Assembly (NCBI GenBank): GCA_949316495.1
Contig: OX439004.1
Coordinates: forward strand, 4,171,185 to 4,235,184
Length of the DNA stretch: 64,000 nucleotides
Reading direction: 5' to 3'
Source: Amphiduros pacificus
Lineage: Eukaryota; Annelida; Polychaeta; Phyllodocida; Hesionidae
The notes under the pieces are model-generated. The model searched no databases. It saw only the letters and a program-made list of their open reading frames with translations, and was not told where the DNA came from. Each line of letters opens with the position of its first letter. Within the stretch, counting starts at the first letter, position 1. A program made the position numbers and the translations under genes. Positions 11,947 to 26,000 of the stretch are shown here, piece by piece.

Positions 11947-14900
11947 AACTGTTCACAAGCTTGATATTCAAATAGTTTCTAAATAGCTTGATATCCAAAT
12001 AGTTTCTAAATAGCTTGATATCCAAATAGTTTCTAAATGGCTTGATATCCAAATAGTTTCTAAATAGCTTGATATCCAAATAGTTTCTAAATGGCTTGAT
12101 ATCCAAATAGTTTCTAAATAGCTTGATATCCAAATAGTTTCTAAATGGCTTGATATCCAAATAGTTTCTAAATAGCTTGATATCCAAATAGTTTCTAAAT
12201 AGCTTGATATCCAAATAGTTTCTAAATAGCTTGATATCCAAATAGTTTCTAAATAGCTTGATATCCAAATAGTTTCTAAATAGCTTGATATCTAAATAGT
12301 TTCTAAATAGCTTGATATCCATATAGTTTCTAAATAGCTTGTTATCCAAATAGTTTCTAAATAGCTTGATATCCAAGTAGTTTCTAAATAGCTTGATATC
12401 CAAATAGTTTCTAAATAGCTTGGTATCTAAATAGTTTCTAAATAGCTTGATATCCAAATAGTTTCTAAATAGCTTGATATCCAAATAGTTTCTAAATAGC
12501 TTGGTATCTAAATAGTTTCTAAATAGCTTGATATCCAAATAGTTTCGAAATAGCTTGGTTTCTAAATAGTTTCTAAATAGCTTGATATCCAAATAGTTTC
12601 TAAATAGCTTGATATCCAAATAGTTTCTAAATAGCTTGATATCCAAATAGTTTCTAAATAGCTTGATATCCAAATAGTTTCTAAATAGCTTGATATCCAA
12701 ATAGTTTCTAAATAGCTTGATATCCAAATAGTTTCGAAATAGCTTGATATCCAAATAGTTTCGAAATAGCTTGATATCCAAGTAGTTTCTAAATAGCTTG
12801 ATATCCAAATAGTTTCTAAATAGCTTGATATCTAAATACTTTCTAAATAGCTTGATATCCAAATAGTTTCTAAATAGCTTGATATCCAAATAGTTTCTAA
12901 ATAGCTTGATATCTAAATAGTTTCTAAATAGCCTGATATCCAAATAGTTTCTAAATAGCTTGATATCCAAATAGTTTCTAAATAGCTTGATATCCAAATA
13001 GTTTCTAAATAGCTTGATATCTAAATAGTTTCTAAATAGCCTGATATCCAAATAGTTTCTAAATAGCTTGATATCCAAATAGTTTCGAAATAGCTTGATA
13101 TCCAAATAGTTTCGAAATAGCTTGATATCCAAATAGTTTCTAAATAGCTTGTTATCCAAATAGTTTCTAAATAGCTTGATATCCAAGTAGTTTCTAAATA
13201 GCTTGATATCCAAATAGTTTCTAAATAGCTTGGTATCTAAATAGTTTCTAAATAGCTTGATATCCAAATAGTTTCTAAATAGCTTGATATCCAAATAGTT
13301 TCTAAATAGCTTGGTATCTAAATAGTTTCTAAATAGCTTGATATCCAAATAGTTTCGAAATAGCTTGGTTTCTAAATAGTTTCTAAATAGCTTGATATCC
13401 AAATAGTTTCTAAATAGCTTGATATCCAAATAGTTTCTAAATAGCTTGATATCCAAATAGTTTCTAAATAGCTTGATATCCAAATAGTTTCTAAATAGCT
13501 TGATATCCAAATAGTTTCTAAATAGCTTGATATCCAAATAGTTTCTAAATAGCTTGATATCCAAATAGTTTCGAAATAGCTTGATATCCAAGTAGTTTCT
13601 AAATAGCTTGATATCCAAATAGTTTCTAAATAGCTTGATATCTAAATACTTTCTAAATAGCTTGATATCCAAATAGTTTCTAAATAGCTTGATATCCAAA
13701 TAGTTTCTAAATAGCTTGATATCTAAATAGTTTCTAAATAGCCTGATATCCAAATAGTTTCTAAATAGCTTGATATCCAAATAGTTTCTAAATAGCTTGA
13801 TATCCAAATAGTTTCTAAATAGCTTGATATCTAAATAGTTTCTAAATAGCCTGATATCCAAATAGTTTCTAAATAGCTTGATATCCAAATAGTTTCGAAA
13901 TAGCTTGATATCCAAATAGTTTCGAAATAGCTTGATATCCAAATAGTTTCTAAATAGCTTGATATCCAAATAGTTTCTAAATAGCTTGATATCCAAATAG
14001 TTTCGAAATAGCTTGATATCCAAATAGTTTCTAAATAGCTTGATATCCAAATAGTTTCTAAATAGCTTGATATCCAAATAGTTTCTAAATAGCTTGATAT
14101 CCAAATAGTTTCTAAATAGCTTGATATCCAAATAGTTTCTAAATAGCTTGATATCCATATAGTTTCTAAATAGCTTGATATCCAAATAGTTTCTAAATGG
14201 CTTGATATCCAAATAGTTTCTAAATAGCTTGATATCCAAATAGTTTCTAAATAGCTTGATATCCATATAGTTTCTAAATAGCTTGTTATCCAAATAGTTT
14301 CTAAATATCTTGATATCCAAGTAGTTTCTAAATAGCTTGATATCCAAATAGTTTCTAAATAGCTTGGTATCTAAATAGTTTCTAAATAGCTTGATATCCA
14401 AATAGTTTCTAAATAGCTTGATATCCAAATAGTTTCTAAATAGCTTGGTATCTAAATAGTTTCTAAATAGCTTGATATCCAAATAGTTTCGAAATAGCTT
14501 GGTTTCTAAATAGTTTCTAAATAGCTTGATATCCAAATAGTTTCTAAATAGCTTGATATCCAAATAGTTTCTAAATAGCTTGATATCCAAATAGTTTCTA
14601 AATAGCTTGATATCCAAATAGTTTCGAAATAGCTTGATATCCAAATAGTTTCTAAATAGCTTGATATCCAAATAGTTTCGAAATAGCTTGATATCCAAAT
14701 AGTTTCGAAATAGCTTGATATCCAAGTAGTTTCTAAATAGCTTGATATCCAAATAGTTTCTAAATAGCTTGATATCTAAATACTTTCTAAATAGCTTGAT
14801 ATCCAAATAGTTTCTAAATAGCTTGATATCCAAATAGTTTCTAAATAGCTTGATATCTAAATAGTTTCTAAATAGCCTGATATCCAAATAGTTTCTAAAT

Positions 14901-16089
14901 AGCTTGATATCCAAATAGTTTCGAAATAGCTTGATATCCAAATAGTTTCGAAATAGCTTGATATCCAAATAGTTTCTAAATAGCTTGATATCCAAATAGT
15001 TTCTAAATAGCTTGATATCTAAATAGTTTCTAAATAGCTTGATATCCAAATAGTTTCTAAATAGCTTGATATCCAAATAGTTTCTAAATAGCTTGATATC
15101 CAAATAGTTTCTAAATAGCTTGATATCCAAATAGTTTCTAAATAGCTTGATATCCAAATAGTTTCTAAATAGCTTGGTATCCAAATAGTTTCTAAATAGT
15201 TTGATATCCAAAAAGTTTCTAAATAGCTTGATATCCAAATAGTTTCTAAATAGCTTGATATCCAAATAGTTTCTAAATAGCTTGATATCCAAATAGTTTC
15301 TAAATAGCTTGATATCCAAATAGTTTCTAAATAGCTTGATATCCAAATAGTTTCTAAATAGCTTGATATCCAAATAGTTTCGAAATAGCTTGATATCCAA
15401 ATAGTTTCGAAAAAGGTTGATATCCAAATAGTTTCTAAATAGCTTGATATCCAAATAGTTTCTAAATAGCTTGATATCCAAATAGTTTCTAAATAGCTTG
15501 ATATCCAAATAGTTTCTAAATAGCTTGATATCCAAATAGTTTCTAAATAGCTTGATATCCAAATAGTTTCTAAATAGCTTGATATCCAAATAGTTTCTAA
15601 ATAGCTTGATATCCAAATAGTTTCTAAATAGCTTGATATCCAAATAGTTTCTAAATAGCTTGATATCCAAATAGTTTCTAAATAGCTTGATATCTAAATA
15701 CTTTCTAAATAGCTTGATATCCAAATAGTTTCTAAATAGCTTGATATCCAAATAGTTTCTAAATAGCTTGATATCCAAATAGTTTCGAAATAGCTTGATA
15801 TCCAAATAGTTTCGAAATAGCTTGATATCCAAATAGTTTCTAAATGGCTTGATATCCAAATAGTTTCTAAATAGCTTGATATCCAAATAGTTTCGAAATA
15901 GCTTGATATCCAAATAGTTTCGAAATAGCTTGATATCCAAATAGTTTCGAAATAGCTTGATATCCAAATAGTTTCTAAATAGCTTGATATCCAAATAGTT
16001 TCTAAATAGCTTGATATCCAAATAGTTTCTAAATAGCTTGATATCCAAATAGTTTCTAAATAGCTTGATATCCAAATAGTTTCTAAATA
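11947..16089. repeat. 27-bp satellite-like array, about 153 copies, with 810-bp higher-order repeats
   Basis: The unit on the plus strand is AAATAGCTTGATATCCAAAT followed by AGTTTCT. Variants (CGAAATAG, CTTGGTATCT, CTTGTTATCC, TAAATACTTT, GCCTGATATC) recur in fixed order: marker units at 12341, 12551, 12831 and 12931 reappear exactly 810 bp (30 units) later and again 1,134 bp (42 units) after that. The unit is a multiple of three, and on the minus strand one frame is open for 1,383 codons (repeating LFRNYLDIK). Substitutions are both silent and replacing (I to T or N, L to P, K to R), and no flanking coding features were found, so I treat it as non-coding. Confidence 0.95.
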
Positions 16090-16096
16090 CTGCCAC

Positions 16097-19000
16097 TGAT
16101 GAAGTTGTCTGCTTGAAATGGATACTTTCATAATTTGTTGGAACTGATTTAGGACTGACTTAATCGATTTAGGACTGACTTAAATTTTGATATCCTGATT
16201 TTGGGATGGTGCAGTTATTAAAATGATAACCTGACTCTGGGGTGATGTAATAAGAAAATGATACCCTGTTTTTTGAGTTCTATGAAAGTTACCCCCACCG
16301 TTAGCCAACCCAGTAATGTCTGTGTACATGTCACAAATTTGTAGCAGTGTTGAATTTCAGATGAGGGTGCAGATCCAGGGTTAGGATGTGGGAATTAGGT
16401 CACAGGTGTCTCGACCTCCACCACAGGACAGAGACAGAGAGTGGCTGGGGACTTTCTCTGGTGCCGTGAAAACAAATAAACACTTTTAACGTTTTGAAAG
16501 ACAGTGGAATTACAAGATGACATGTGAGACACAACATTCAGCTCATTGAATTGGCCAAAGTTTTATTGAAGTATTATACCACATTTTGGTTTATATTTTT
16601 AGAGAAAAATTCAGAAAGTTGCTCTTTTGAAGCATATAATTCCATCCACTTAAAATTACTTCAAACAAATCTGTTCATTTCTGTTCTGATTTCTTCACTA
16701 ATAAATGTCCTGAGAAAAAGAAAAATGCATATTCCAAACCTTTTCATTTTCTATGAATATTTTTTAAAAGTCATATGACAAGAATTTTTTTAAGTGGTAA
16801 ATCTTAAGATTTCATACCTCTGAGAAACATCTGACAATTTTTTCTGCAGTCTGATGTTTAGTTTAGTTATAGTCAAGATCTTTGAACCCCCAGGGTAATT
16901 AACCTACTCCCTTGACCTAGAACTGGGTCAGCAGGCTGTCTACGTCATTGCGCCCCGCATGCATCTCCTGCACACATATTCCTCCTATGTCTATACATGT
17001 ATAACACCTGATGTCCTTACTTCTATACAAATAACATCCATTGAAAATATGGTTAATGCCAAAACTTAAGGCTGTAAAATAGAGACTTGCATTTACATCA
17101 GCTTCCCATCCCACAATCCCTACTTTAATTGAAGAAAATAAACAAACATGACTTAACTGGGTATAGTGTCTGAGATATGGCCTGCTCTACTCTTATCAGT
17201 TTCAAGACACTTATTATCTCGCCCAAAACATCATGGAATGAAGTTTAAAGGTTTTCAAACTGTAAATGGAACATTGAGATGACACTTTTAAAATATCTAT
17301 GAATTATTTTTAGTTGATATTTCCATATTTTTTTTACACTGAAAATTTATTTATTTATTTGTTAACCAATGACCAGTAACAATATCAATTGGTTGAATAT
17401 TATTCATATTCAGTAATGTTGAGCTAAACTTCGTATGACATAATTGAAAAAAAAGTTTTGAAAGCATTCAACACATATTTTTAGATCTGTTTCATTGCTG
17501 GAAATTATTTTGACTTCTAAATTTTGAGGTCTGGTTATATATTATTTATGCATTGCAGTTGTATTTCAATGGCCATTTGAAATGTTTAGTTTGGTATTTT
17601 TTTAATGTATGTCATTGCGTGTCAGTGGGTTCCCAACTAAATCATATATCAGTATTTATATACAAACAGACAAAGGAATTTTGAATAAAAATAGAAATTC
17701 TGTAAAAATGATACTAAACTTTGAGATTTAAACATTTCTTTCTCAACAAGGAAATGACTTTGACCATAATGTTATGATAAAGAATAGTTCAGTCCCTTGA
17801 GGGATCTGAATAATATCAATAGGCAGATGTAAGTTTGCCAAACTCAGCTGGGAGGCTGGCTGTATTCCTGTCTTCCCCATCACCACAGGCAGAATCCAAG
17901 TGACTGTGGTGTGAAACATGATCTGACCTACTGTCTACATGTGCTAATTAGGCCACCAGTGGTTCAAAGATGTTATCAACCCTCTTGTTATTACTAATAA
18001 ATTACAATCCCTCAAGACTTTCACTGGCTTGGATTGGTTTGTTTTGAACATGAAGGGCGAACATGCGTCACTTCCGGCAAAATCTCAGCAGCCCTGATTT
18101 GACCCACATAAAAAGGGGCGTGTCCAGCAAATCACTTTGATCCACCATAATTCTGTACTCCATTTATAAAAATGTGTAAAACATGTTGAAATGCAATGTC
18201 CATGTATTGTAATATATTATGGCACAATATAAACATTTTCACAATTTTCTTGTCATGTGACTTTTAAAGAGTATTTTACTGTCCATATTACTATTTACAA
18301 ACTTTTAAAACAAAATATTGTTTGTGATACAGTATTTATAAATTCCTGTTGCAGTTTTTTATTACTATTTTTCTATTAGTTTTAAAGGATGACATAACAT
18401 TTCATAAGACAAGTCATCTACGATAGCGCATATATTGGCAGGGATGTAAATTACATTTTCTAATAGTATTTTTCTCACTGAATAACATGGTATATTTTTC
18501 AAAGTTGCCAATATTTGCGCCAATAACTAGAAATAACCTGGAATGAAAAAATAACAATAAAACACGTGGTTTCCTTGGTATCTGAGGTTGTCATAGCAAT
18601 ATTTAATACATATTCATAACTTTGATATGAATGTACAAAACTTATTATAAAATCGTCTAAACCTGGAGCAGAGAAATAAAATTTATGTCCCCATAATCTG
18701 TATGAAAAAACATGCATTTCATTTGCGATATGTTTAACTCTAAATCGTGGTTTTAATGACTTAAAATAGTTCTGAAAAAAATGACATCAAAACTTACATA
18801 TCTTGCACCATTATGGCGTCATCATAACAATGGCCGTGGCGGCAACTATGATGTCCCTTTTGATCTTGCGAAGTTGCGCATCCATTCACAATTACTCCAA
18901 GGTTTTATAAACAGCATTTCTTGTTTAAATACTACATTTGTGATTAATAGTACGCTTCCTTTTGATTCCACCAAACTCGATGACAGATGTTCCAAACATA

Positions 19001-20231
19001 TAATCCGATATCAGTACAAAACGACAAGACTCCGCAAAGAAGTATTGTATCTTAGGTTCGAGCCCCCAGACTTTTACTCTCCAGTTGAATATGGGGATTT
19101 GTTAGATTCTTCCCAACTGTTGCTATATATTTAGGAATATCAATATCAACTCGGGTGATGAAACACCTCTACAAAGTGTTTCTTCATTTCCAGTCCATTT
19201 TTGAGATGCTATAATTATTCAAAATATTAATCGATAAATCTTGTGCATTTATCATGATGAGTGATGAATTCACAAATTCTTGGTTATGAATATTTAGATA
19301 AAATACTTTCCTTATTTTTTATGAATTCATTACAAATAATGTTCAATATTTGTGTGTTTCTACACTGAGTCACTACGCTTTATTTGGGTGCGTTTTTGTG
19401 TATAGGGTGTAAACATTTTTCCAAAATATCTTTTTATCTAATAATGTAAAACACCTAACTTTTTTTGGAATGGAGTTTATTCAGTTTTAGCACACAGAAT
19501 ACCCCCACAGGGGCTTTGGGTGAGCAGTTGTCAGGTACATCCACGACTGTCAGCTTCACAATTAGAGTAAACATAATATCTATAGGTTTTCTCACATACC
19601 GTATAATGTTTATTATTCCTCATGTTTGCCACATAGATAGAGTTAATAAATCAGTTGGTTGAGTAATAATGTTAAAGCTCTTATGACGCGTTTTTTCATA
19701 AGCGATTATACCAGATCTGTAAGGTGAAACACTGGGGCAAAGAAAAAATGTTGAAGATTTTTAAAAAATGAATAGGGGAGAGCGGCTGAAACATTCATGC
19801 CTATTTATTCCAGGGAAGATCATTTGTGGTGTATTCATTACAAAGATTTGTTTCCACTGATTTATTATGCTGTTCTGCATTCTTTTATTATGTTTCTAAA
19901 GCTTAATTTTCTTCAATCATGCACAGTACTCAAACATAATCATATATTACTTTGAATGTACAAGGCGCTTTTGTCATATGAAGTCTAATTTAGGTAACAT
20001 TATTGAAATTGACAAGGATGTATAAGACGATTATATCACCTTGGTCTCATCTGGAGCAAGTGTACCCCAGACCTGACCTCTCGTGGCTGATTCCACGATC
20101 CATTCTCACGCTGAAGCATGTAAGGTTTTTAATGCGTGTTTTCAATGCGGGGAGTTTTTGTTTGGTTTATTTAATTCCGTGGGGATGGCGAGCATGTTGG
20201 TTAAATAAAAAGATAATAATCCATTTGTATA

Positions 20232-20234
<3 letters not shown>
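16097..20234. other. Intergenic AT-rich stretch, no gene recognised
   Basis: Short open frames exist on both strands (for example 18781-19134 plus) but have no recognisable domain, no supporting splice sites and AT-driven composition. No tandem array or transposon end was noticed apart from short homopolymer runs. Confidence 0.5.

Positions 20235-20316
<82 letters not shown>
20235..20316. repeat. (TA)n microsatellite
   Basis: Uninterrupted alternating AT run of about 80 bp. Confidence 0.98.
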
Positions 20317-20318
<2 letters not shown>

Positions 20319-22100
20319 ATTACATAACTTCATTTGAATTAATGTTCTCATTTTCTTTCTGATCTGATCAGAACATAGATAGAAAAAATATCACAAACTC
20401 CATTCCTATAAAAATATCACAAACGTCATCAGTTTGTGTTCCAAACACGTGCTTCTGCAACAATCATTTACATATACTATATATGACCTGATATTATTCA
20501 GCAAGATACTTATTGCAAAAAGGCATGTATACGCACGTGTTTGCACATGTACGCACATATATACAAACATATACGCACATGAACCCAAAATGCACTCAGA
20601 AGAGAAAATATCCAGATATGGAAATTCATTTCACGAAATAAAAACTTGATTTTTGCAGTCTTCACAACACATTTTAATTTTTTTCTTCAAGAAATCTTGC
20701 TTGTTTTATCAACCACACCATTAATGGAACAAAAGGTGGGGATGAATATTTAATGAAAGAAAGACTGAAAGTTGGCCTATATCTGACACGCAGAGGTTCA
20801 TTTTTCAACACGAATCTGCACCAAGCACCATCGTTCTTATCCTCCCAGGACGCTGCCGACGCTAGCGTCTTGTACCAACTATTTCAGGATCTCTGTTTAA
20901 TCATTTATAGCGTCATTCTATTTTATATTAGGCTTTTCTGGGTCATATCCAGGATTAGTTCACGGGAAATCTCGTGACTGGAGAGATCAGCCCAGGTTAT
21001 AATTCCCGCTACTGGATGTAGTGTGAGACTTGGAGGTGGAGGTGGGGGGGAGGGGTTAGCTGGGGGAGGTGGGGGGTGGTCCCACCCCCGTGGTGGACTG
21101 CTGGGGGCACCTCAAATTCCACCAAAAGGGGAAATGCGCCCAAATGCGCTCTCAGATGTGCAACTCTTAAAGCTTGAGTCATCTAATGGACATTGACTAA
21201 CCGATATTTCATGTGCATTTTGCATCCAGCAAAAAGTTTCACCTGAAATGTTTGAATATTGCAAATATGCATGATCACACCACTACATGTGATAAATCAC
21301 TGCTTTCTTGAACCACCTAAATCTCCGATACAAGTCCCAAGCAAATTTCCACTAGACCGCTAGATTTGAAATTTTGTTTCCCTATGTAGTATTGTTAATA
21401 CGCCCTGCTATTCTACCTGAAGAGATGCAGTTGCTTCTGTATATCTGTTTCACAATCTATCATGATAATAACCAGATTCTATTAAAACGTGTGAAAAGAT
21501 TCTACCAAATACAATTCCATTCATAAAACAGTTGATGCGATGTAATGTTAATACATACCAGATTAAATAAATCATTTAATATTTGATATATTAAGTTTGA
21601 TGATCTGACCGATTACCATTGATGATATCTCGGTTTGACAAAACATGTCCTCAATGGTTCGCGGATATCAGATCAATACTGATATGAATATAATACATAC
21701 TATGCAAAAACAATGTCATTTTCTTTAGCATTTTTACTGTACTATCTCGATCTTTGTTGACTGCTATTTCAGCGCGCAGGTTGGACAGAGGTTGACACTG
21801 TGTGGCCTACGGCGGGTATTGCCCAGTCAAGTATGTCAACCATTGCAGCATTTGATACGAGTCACTGCAGCCAATAACTCTATAATCTCATCAATATTTG
21901 TCTCAATAATGCTTTGCTCTACTCTTGATATTATCTGTCATTCCTAATTCTTGTTTATTATAACTCTTTGTTTGAACAATATTTGCCATATTGGTGGAAA
22001 TGGAGAGAAGTATTTGATAGTATGTATTTAGTATAATATAAAATGATTGAAGTGGTGGATCACAGACGAATGTCAATATGACAGACAGGCGCCCTGTCTG
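20317..22100. other. Intergenic stretch with a G-rich patch
   Basis: No gene recognised. A G-rich block at 21030-21085 stands out from the AT-rich surroundings (see the separate G-quadruplex entry). Confidence 0.5.
21043..21076 (+). other. Potential G-quadruplex
   Basis: Four runs of at least four G (7, 4, 5 and 6) separated by loops of 1, 6 and 4 bases satisfy the usual G3+N1-7 rule. Confidence 0.7.
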
Positions 22101-22110
22101 ACACACCGAA

Positions 22111-22230
22111 TGCGCATGCGTCAACAAGCACACCTGCCAACCCGTCACCCGGGCTCTGTATTTGGGATGGGTTGTTTACGTTACCTTGGCAACGGAGAAA
22201 GCATGGAAATACACTAGCAAACAGGTAAGC
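22111..22230 (+). promoter_or_regulatory. Promoter-like cluster: NRF1-like site, RFX X-box, orphan splice donor
   Basis: TGCGCATGCG at 22111 resembles the NRF1 site; GTTACCTTGGCAAC at 22180-22193 is a perfect two-armed RFX X-box; CAG followed by GTAAGC at 22225 is a strong 5' splice site. Surrounding GC is higher than in the flanks. This could be the promoter and a non-coding first exon of SRCR-ZP gene 1 or of another transcript. The cluster is inferred from motifs only. Confidence 0.4.
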
Positions 22231-23041
22231 ATTTGTACATTTCCTCCCATTGATTTCTTCATAGAAACTGATTGATTTTATAGCAGAAATAGACGCAAAG
22301 AGTAGGTATATCACTGACTATGTGTGGCTTTTAATGCCTTTAATCTGATAAAAAGAGTGTCGCGAATGCAGAGATGCAGACGACCTGGATGTGTATTGAC
22401 CGTTATCGCGGTCTCTCTCTCCTCCCCAGTCAAGCGTTCCCTGCTGCTGAGGCAAGCCCATCTTGACATGCAACACTGGGTCAGATCAGCGGGGAGCCAT
22501 GTGAACGCTGATTCCCTCAGCAGTTCATCTACACATGCACCTTGTAATAACAGCATTATCTCTGTCATGGTGCCGCTATATGAAGTCATTTTTAATGGAA
22601 ACAGCAAAATGTCGTCTGCTACTGAGAAACGCCGGGGAGCTTGGCGGGAAATAACCATTGATCAATGTTGATGGTACGGCAACTGCTGCGCTTGCCACAA
22701 CTATCACACTCCTCTGACTGACCTATGAAAGTGAGAGAATTGTTTGAAAGAGTCAGATTTATTTTTTTAAATCCACACACATAGAGGTAACGTCTATTTG
22801 CCAGCCATTTCTCTCATGTTGAGAGTGTTACAGTAACAGCACCGAATCTTGCCATGTTACGACGTGTCTTGCCCAAGGAGAGCGTTCACGTGTTGCATAT
22901 ATGTAATTTGAGAGTTCATCAGTTGTTTTTGTTTGGCTTAGGACTCGAGGACGGTTGGGGACAGAGAGAGTGTGCGCAGACAGAATGAGGAATATACGAT
23001 TCTTATTGTGTGAGTCTGGAATCTCACTGCTGGACATTACC
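22231..23041 (+). other. Region upstream of SRCR-ZP gene 1 first coding exon
   Basis: Moderately GC-richer than its surroundings, with overlapping open frames on both strands around 22311-22671 that match no known domain. It probably includes 5' UTR or promoter of gene 1. An in-frame upstream ATG exists at 22955 and another at 22985, but both lie ahead of the much better signal-peptide start at 23042. Confidence 0.4.
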
Positions 23042-26000
23042 ATGAAGCAAGGAGCTGTGATACTAATTTACCTATTATTTACCTTACTACCTACCATACC
23101 AGGTAAGTTAGTCTGTTTACATGTCAACTTTCGGTCTATATATCCTTCCATCACTTATTACTGAAATATTTTATGAAAAAACTTAATTTATGATCAAGTT
23201 TTCCTCCAAATGTATAAATTACTAGTATGGATTCAAACAGATAAATGTACAGGTATTTTTGTAATAAATTTAATATCCACCCACGACATCATATAAATAA
23301 CACAAGATCCCATTTTAAATATATAAGAAATACAATAAGGCGTACTCAGAGAGGATTTACATATAATCCTGATACTGTATACATGTACCTAAATCATACA
23401 GACTTTATGATCGACCAGAAAAATAAAAAGCGATTGCCGATCAAACATGATGGTGTTTGTATAAGTAAAATCGTAGGAGGGGAATGTTGATATGTCCCGA
23501 CATGCAAGATCCTGGGCGGGGTGATCGAGTCTGTGAGAGCAGGGTCATGCCGGTACACTAGGTGGGAAACATTGCAGGGGAATACCTGCATCATGACACA
23601 AATAAGTTTCTATATATATAATCTATATATAAAATAAGACATATACGAATATCACGATTACAATTTCGTAATTGGTCAAACACTTTATGAATTAACATAT
23701 TGCACATTATTATGCATAAAATGTTTTAAAGTCATATATATTTAATTTAAAATATTGAATAATTAATTTGTTATAAAGTCAATCATCTGGAATAATCTAT
23801 GCTGGGATCAATCAAGAATTTGCTGTAGATATTCATCATGGCCAGAATGGCTTAATATGATTAGTTAACGGTCGGTATGATGTAGGATGATAGGCAAAGG
23901 GCCCAGAACTTGGTGATTCACACGGTAAACACACAGGACTGGCCTATCTTATTTCTTGTCCCGGATTAAGTTCCACAACACCTTTCTTTGCAGGGCACAC
24001 AAGATCTTACTGTTTGCTTTGAATAAGTTTGCAAATCTATACATATCACTACATTTAATTGGAAGGAATAGCATTAATTAACAGAATCTCCCGACCAGAA
24101 ACATAAATATTTATGAGAAGAAAAAAAAGAAGGTTTGAATAAAATTGGGATATGATAGACTACAAATAATACGTGCCATCATAGCTTGACACTGGTAGCT
24201 TAGATTGATACCATCATAGCTTGACACTAGTGGCTTAGATTGATATAATCATAGCTTGACACTGGTAGCCTAGATTGATACCATCATAGCTTGACACTGG
24301 TAGCTTAGATTGATACCATCATAGCTTGACACTGGTAGCTTAGATTGATACCATCATAGCTTGACACTGGTAGCTTAGATTGATACCATCATAGCTTGAC
24401 ACTGGTAGCCTAGATTGATACCATCATAGCTTGACACTGGTAGTTTAGATTGATACCATCATAGCTTGACACTGGTAGCTTAGATTGATACCATCATAGC
24501 TTGACACTGGTAGCTTAGATCGATACCATCATAGCTTGACACTGGTGGCTTAGATTGATACCATCATAGCTTGACACTGGTAGCTTAGATTGATACCATC
24601 ATAGCTTGACACTGGTAGCTTATATTGATACCATCATAGCTTGACACTGGTAGCTTAGATTGATACCATCATAGCTTGACACTGGTAGCTTAGATTGATA
24701 CCATCATAGCTTGACACTAGTAGCTTAGATTTATACCATGATAACTTGACACTGGTAGCTTAGATTGATACCATCATAGCTTGACACTGGTAGGGTGAGT
24801 AGATCCATAATAGCTTATAGCAATGGTAGGATAAGTAGATATGACCATAGCTTAGCAATGGTAGTGTAAATGGGTAGCATTTGAGTAATTCTGAATATCT
24901 TAATGTTGATTACTACAATTAGATTTTCTTGTTGACAGAGATAGAAACAATTGGGATTGTAATAAAATATATCTATCCCATAAAGCAAATGAGGGTTTAT
25001 ACCTTTAAAGTAGCTTAAGTTATCATTAATTTAATATGCTTTGTAAGCTAGCCAAAACTAGTATTCTGTTAACATAGCATTACATACATACACTGTGCTC
25101 AATGCAACTTAGCATGTATGTACACGTGAATATGAATTATTAATTGCAACCAGTCATAATTATACAGGTTAATTATTTATACACACTACAGAATCAATCT
25201 CATTGATAGATTCTCATAGACTTGAGAAAGAAAAAAAAGACGTTCTTCAAAGCACACTTCACATGGGGATAGCAACCTTGTCTGATCAATAATGGAAACA
25301 CGGGTATAGTGAGTTTAATTCTTGGCTTAATATCATGAATCGTCAGTCCCTGTACAATATAGATAGCATAGAGATTGATTTTGATGAGTTCAGATCAACC
25401 TGTTATACATATTTTATTTCCATGAATAGGTGATATATATATATATATATATTTTACAAATATTAACAACTTATTGGTATTTTGTGCCTTTCACCTGGCC
25501 ACGCTAAATCCACATTAATAAAACTTTAATGAGTTTTACTTATCGTGTTTAATAACCATTGATGTACAGACCTGACACAAGCTGTATCGAACATTATGGA
25601 ATGCTGTGCCAGAACTTATCTTTTGTACCTAATGTTTAATTTCCTTGATAATCTTGTACATTGTATTTTGTCTAAGGTTATAATCAATTTTTAGATTAAA
25701 AGACAGGTTATATGATTAGCCAATACATATCACCGATATTCGTTGTTTGTTCATTAAGAATATAATATACATATTCTAGAAATAAATAAATGCACTTTCT
25801 GCAGAACGAAGATGGTAACAAATAGGACAATCAGACAAAACCGATAATTATCTGCAATAGTTATATAGAGGCAGAACAGTGATGTGCTGGGTTAACTCCC
25901 CTAGGAGGATGTAGTAATATTGTTCAATATACCATATTAGACAGTCTCCCATACTGGTTAGGTTCAGGGATGTTTAGGGTTAACCCTCCCAGGAGAATGT

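Noticed and set aside
11945-16096. 1,383-codon open frame on the minus strand as a giant repeat protein
   Set aside because: It coincides exactly with a 27-bp tandem array whose unit is a multiple of three; variants are both silent and replacing and no flanking exons or domains support translation.
22311-22671. Overlapping 115-codon frames on opposite strands
   Set aside because: Mirror frames in a GC-richer patch, without domain or splice evidence.
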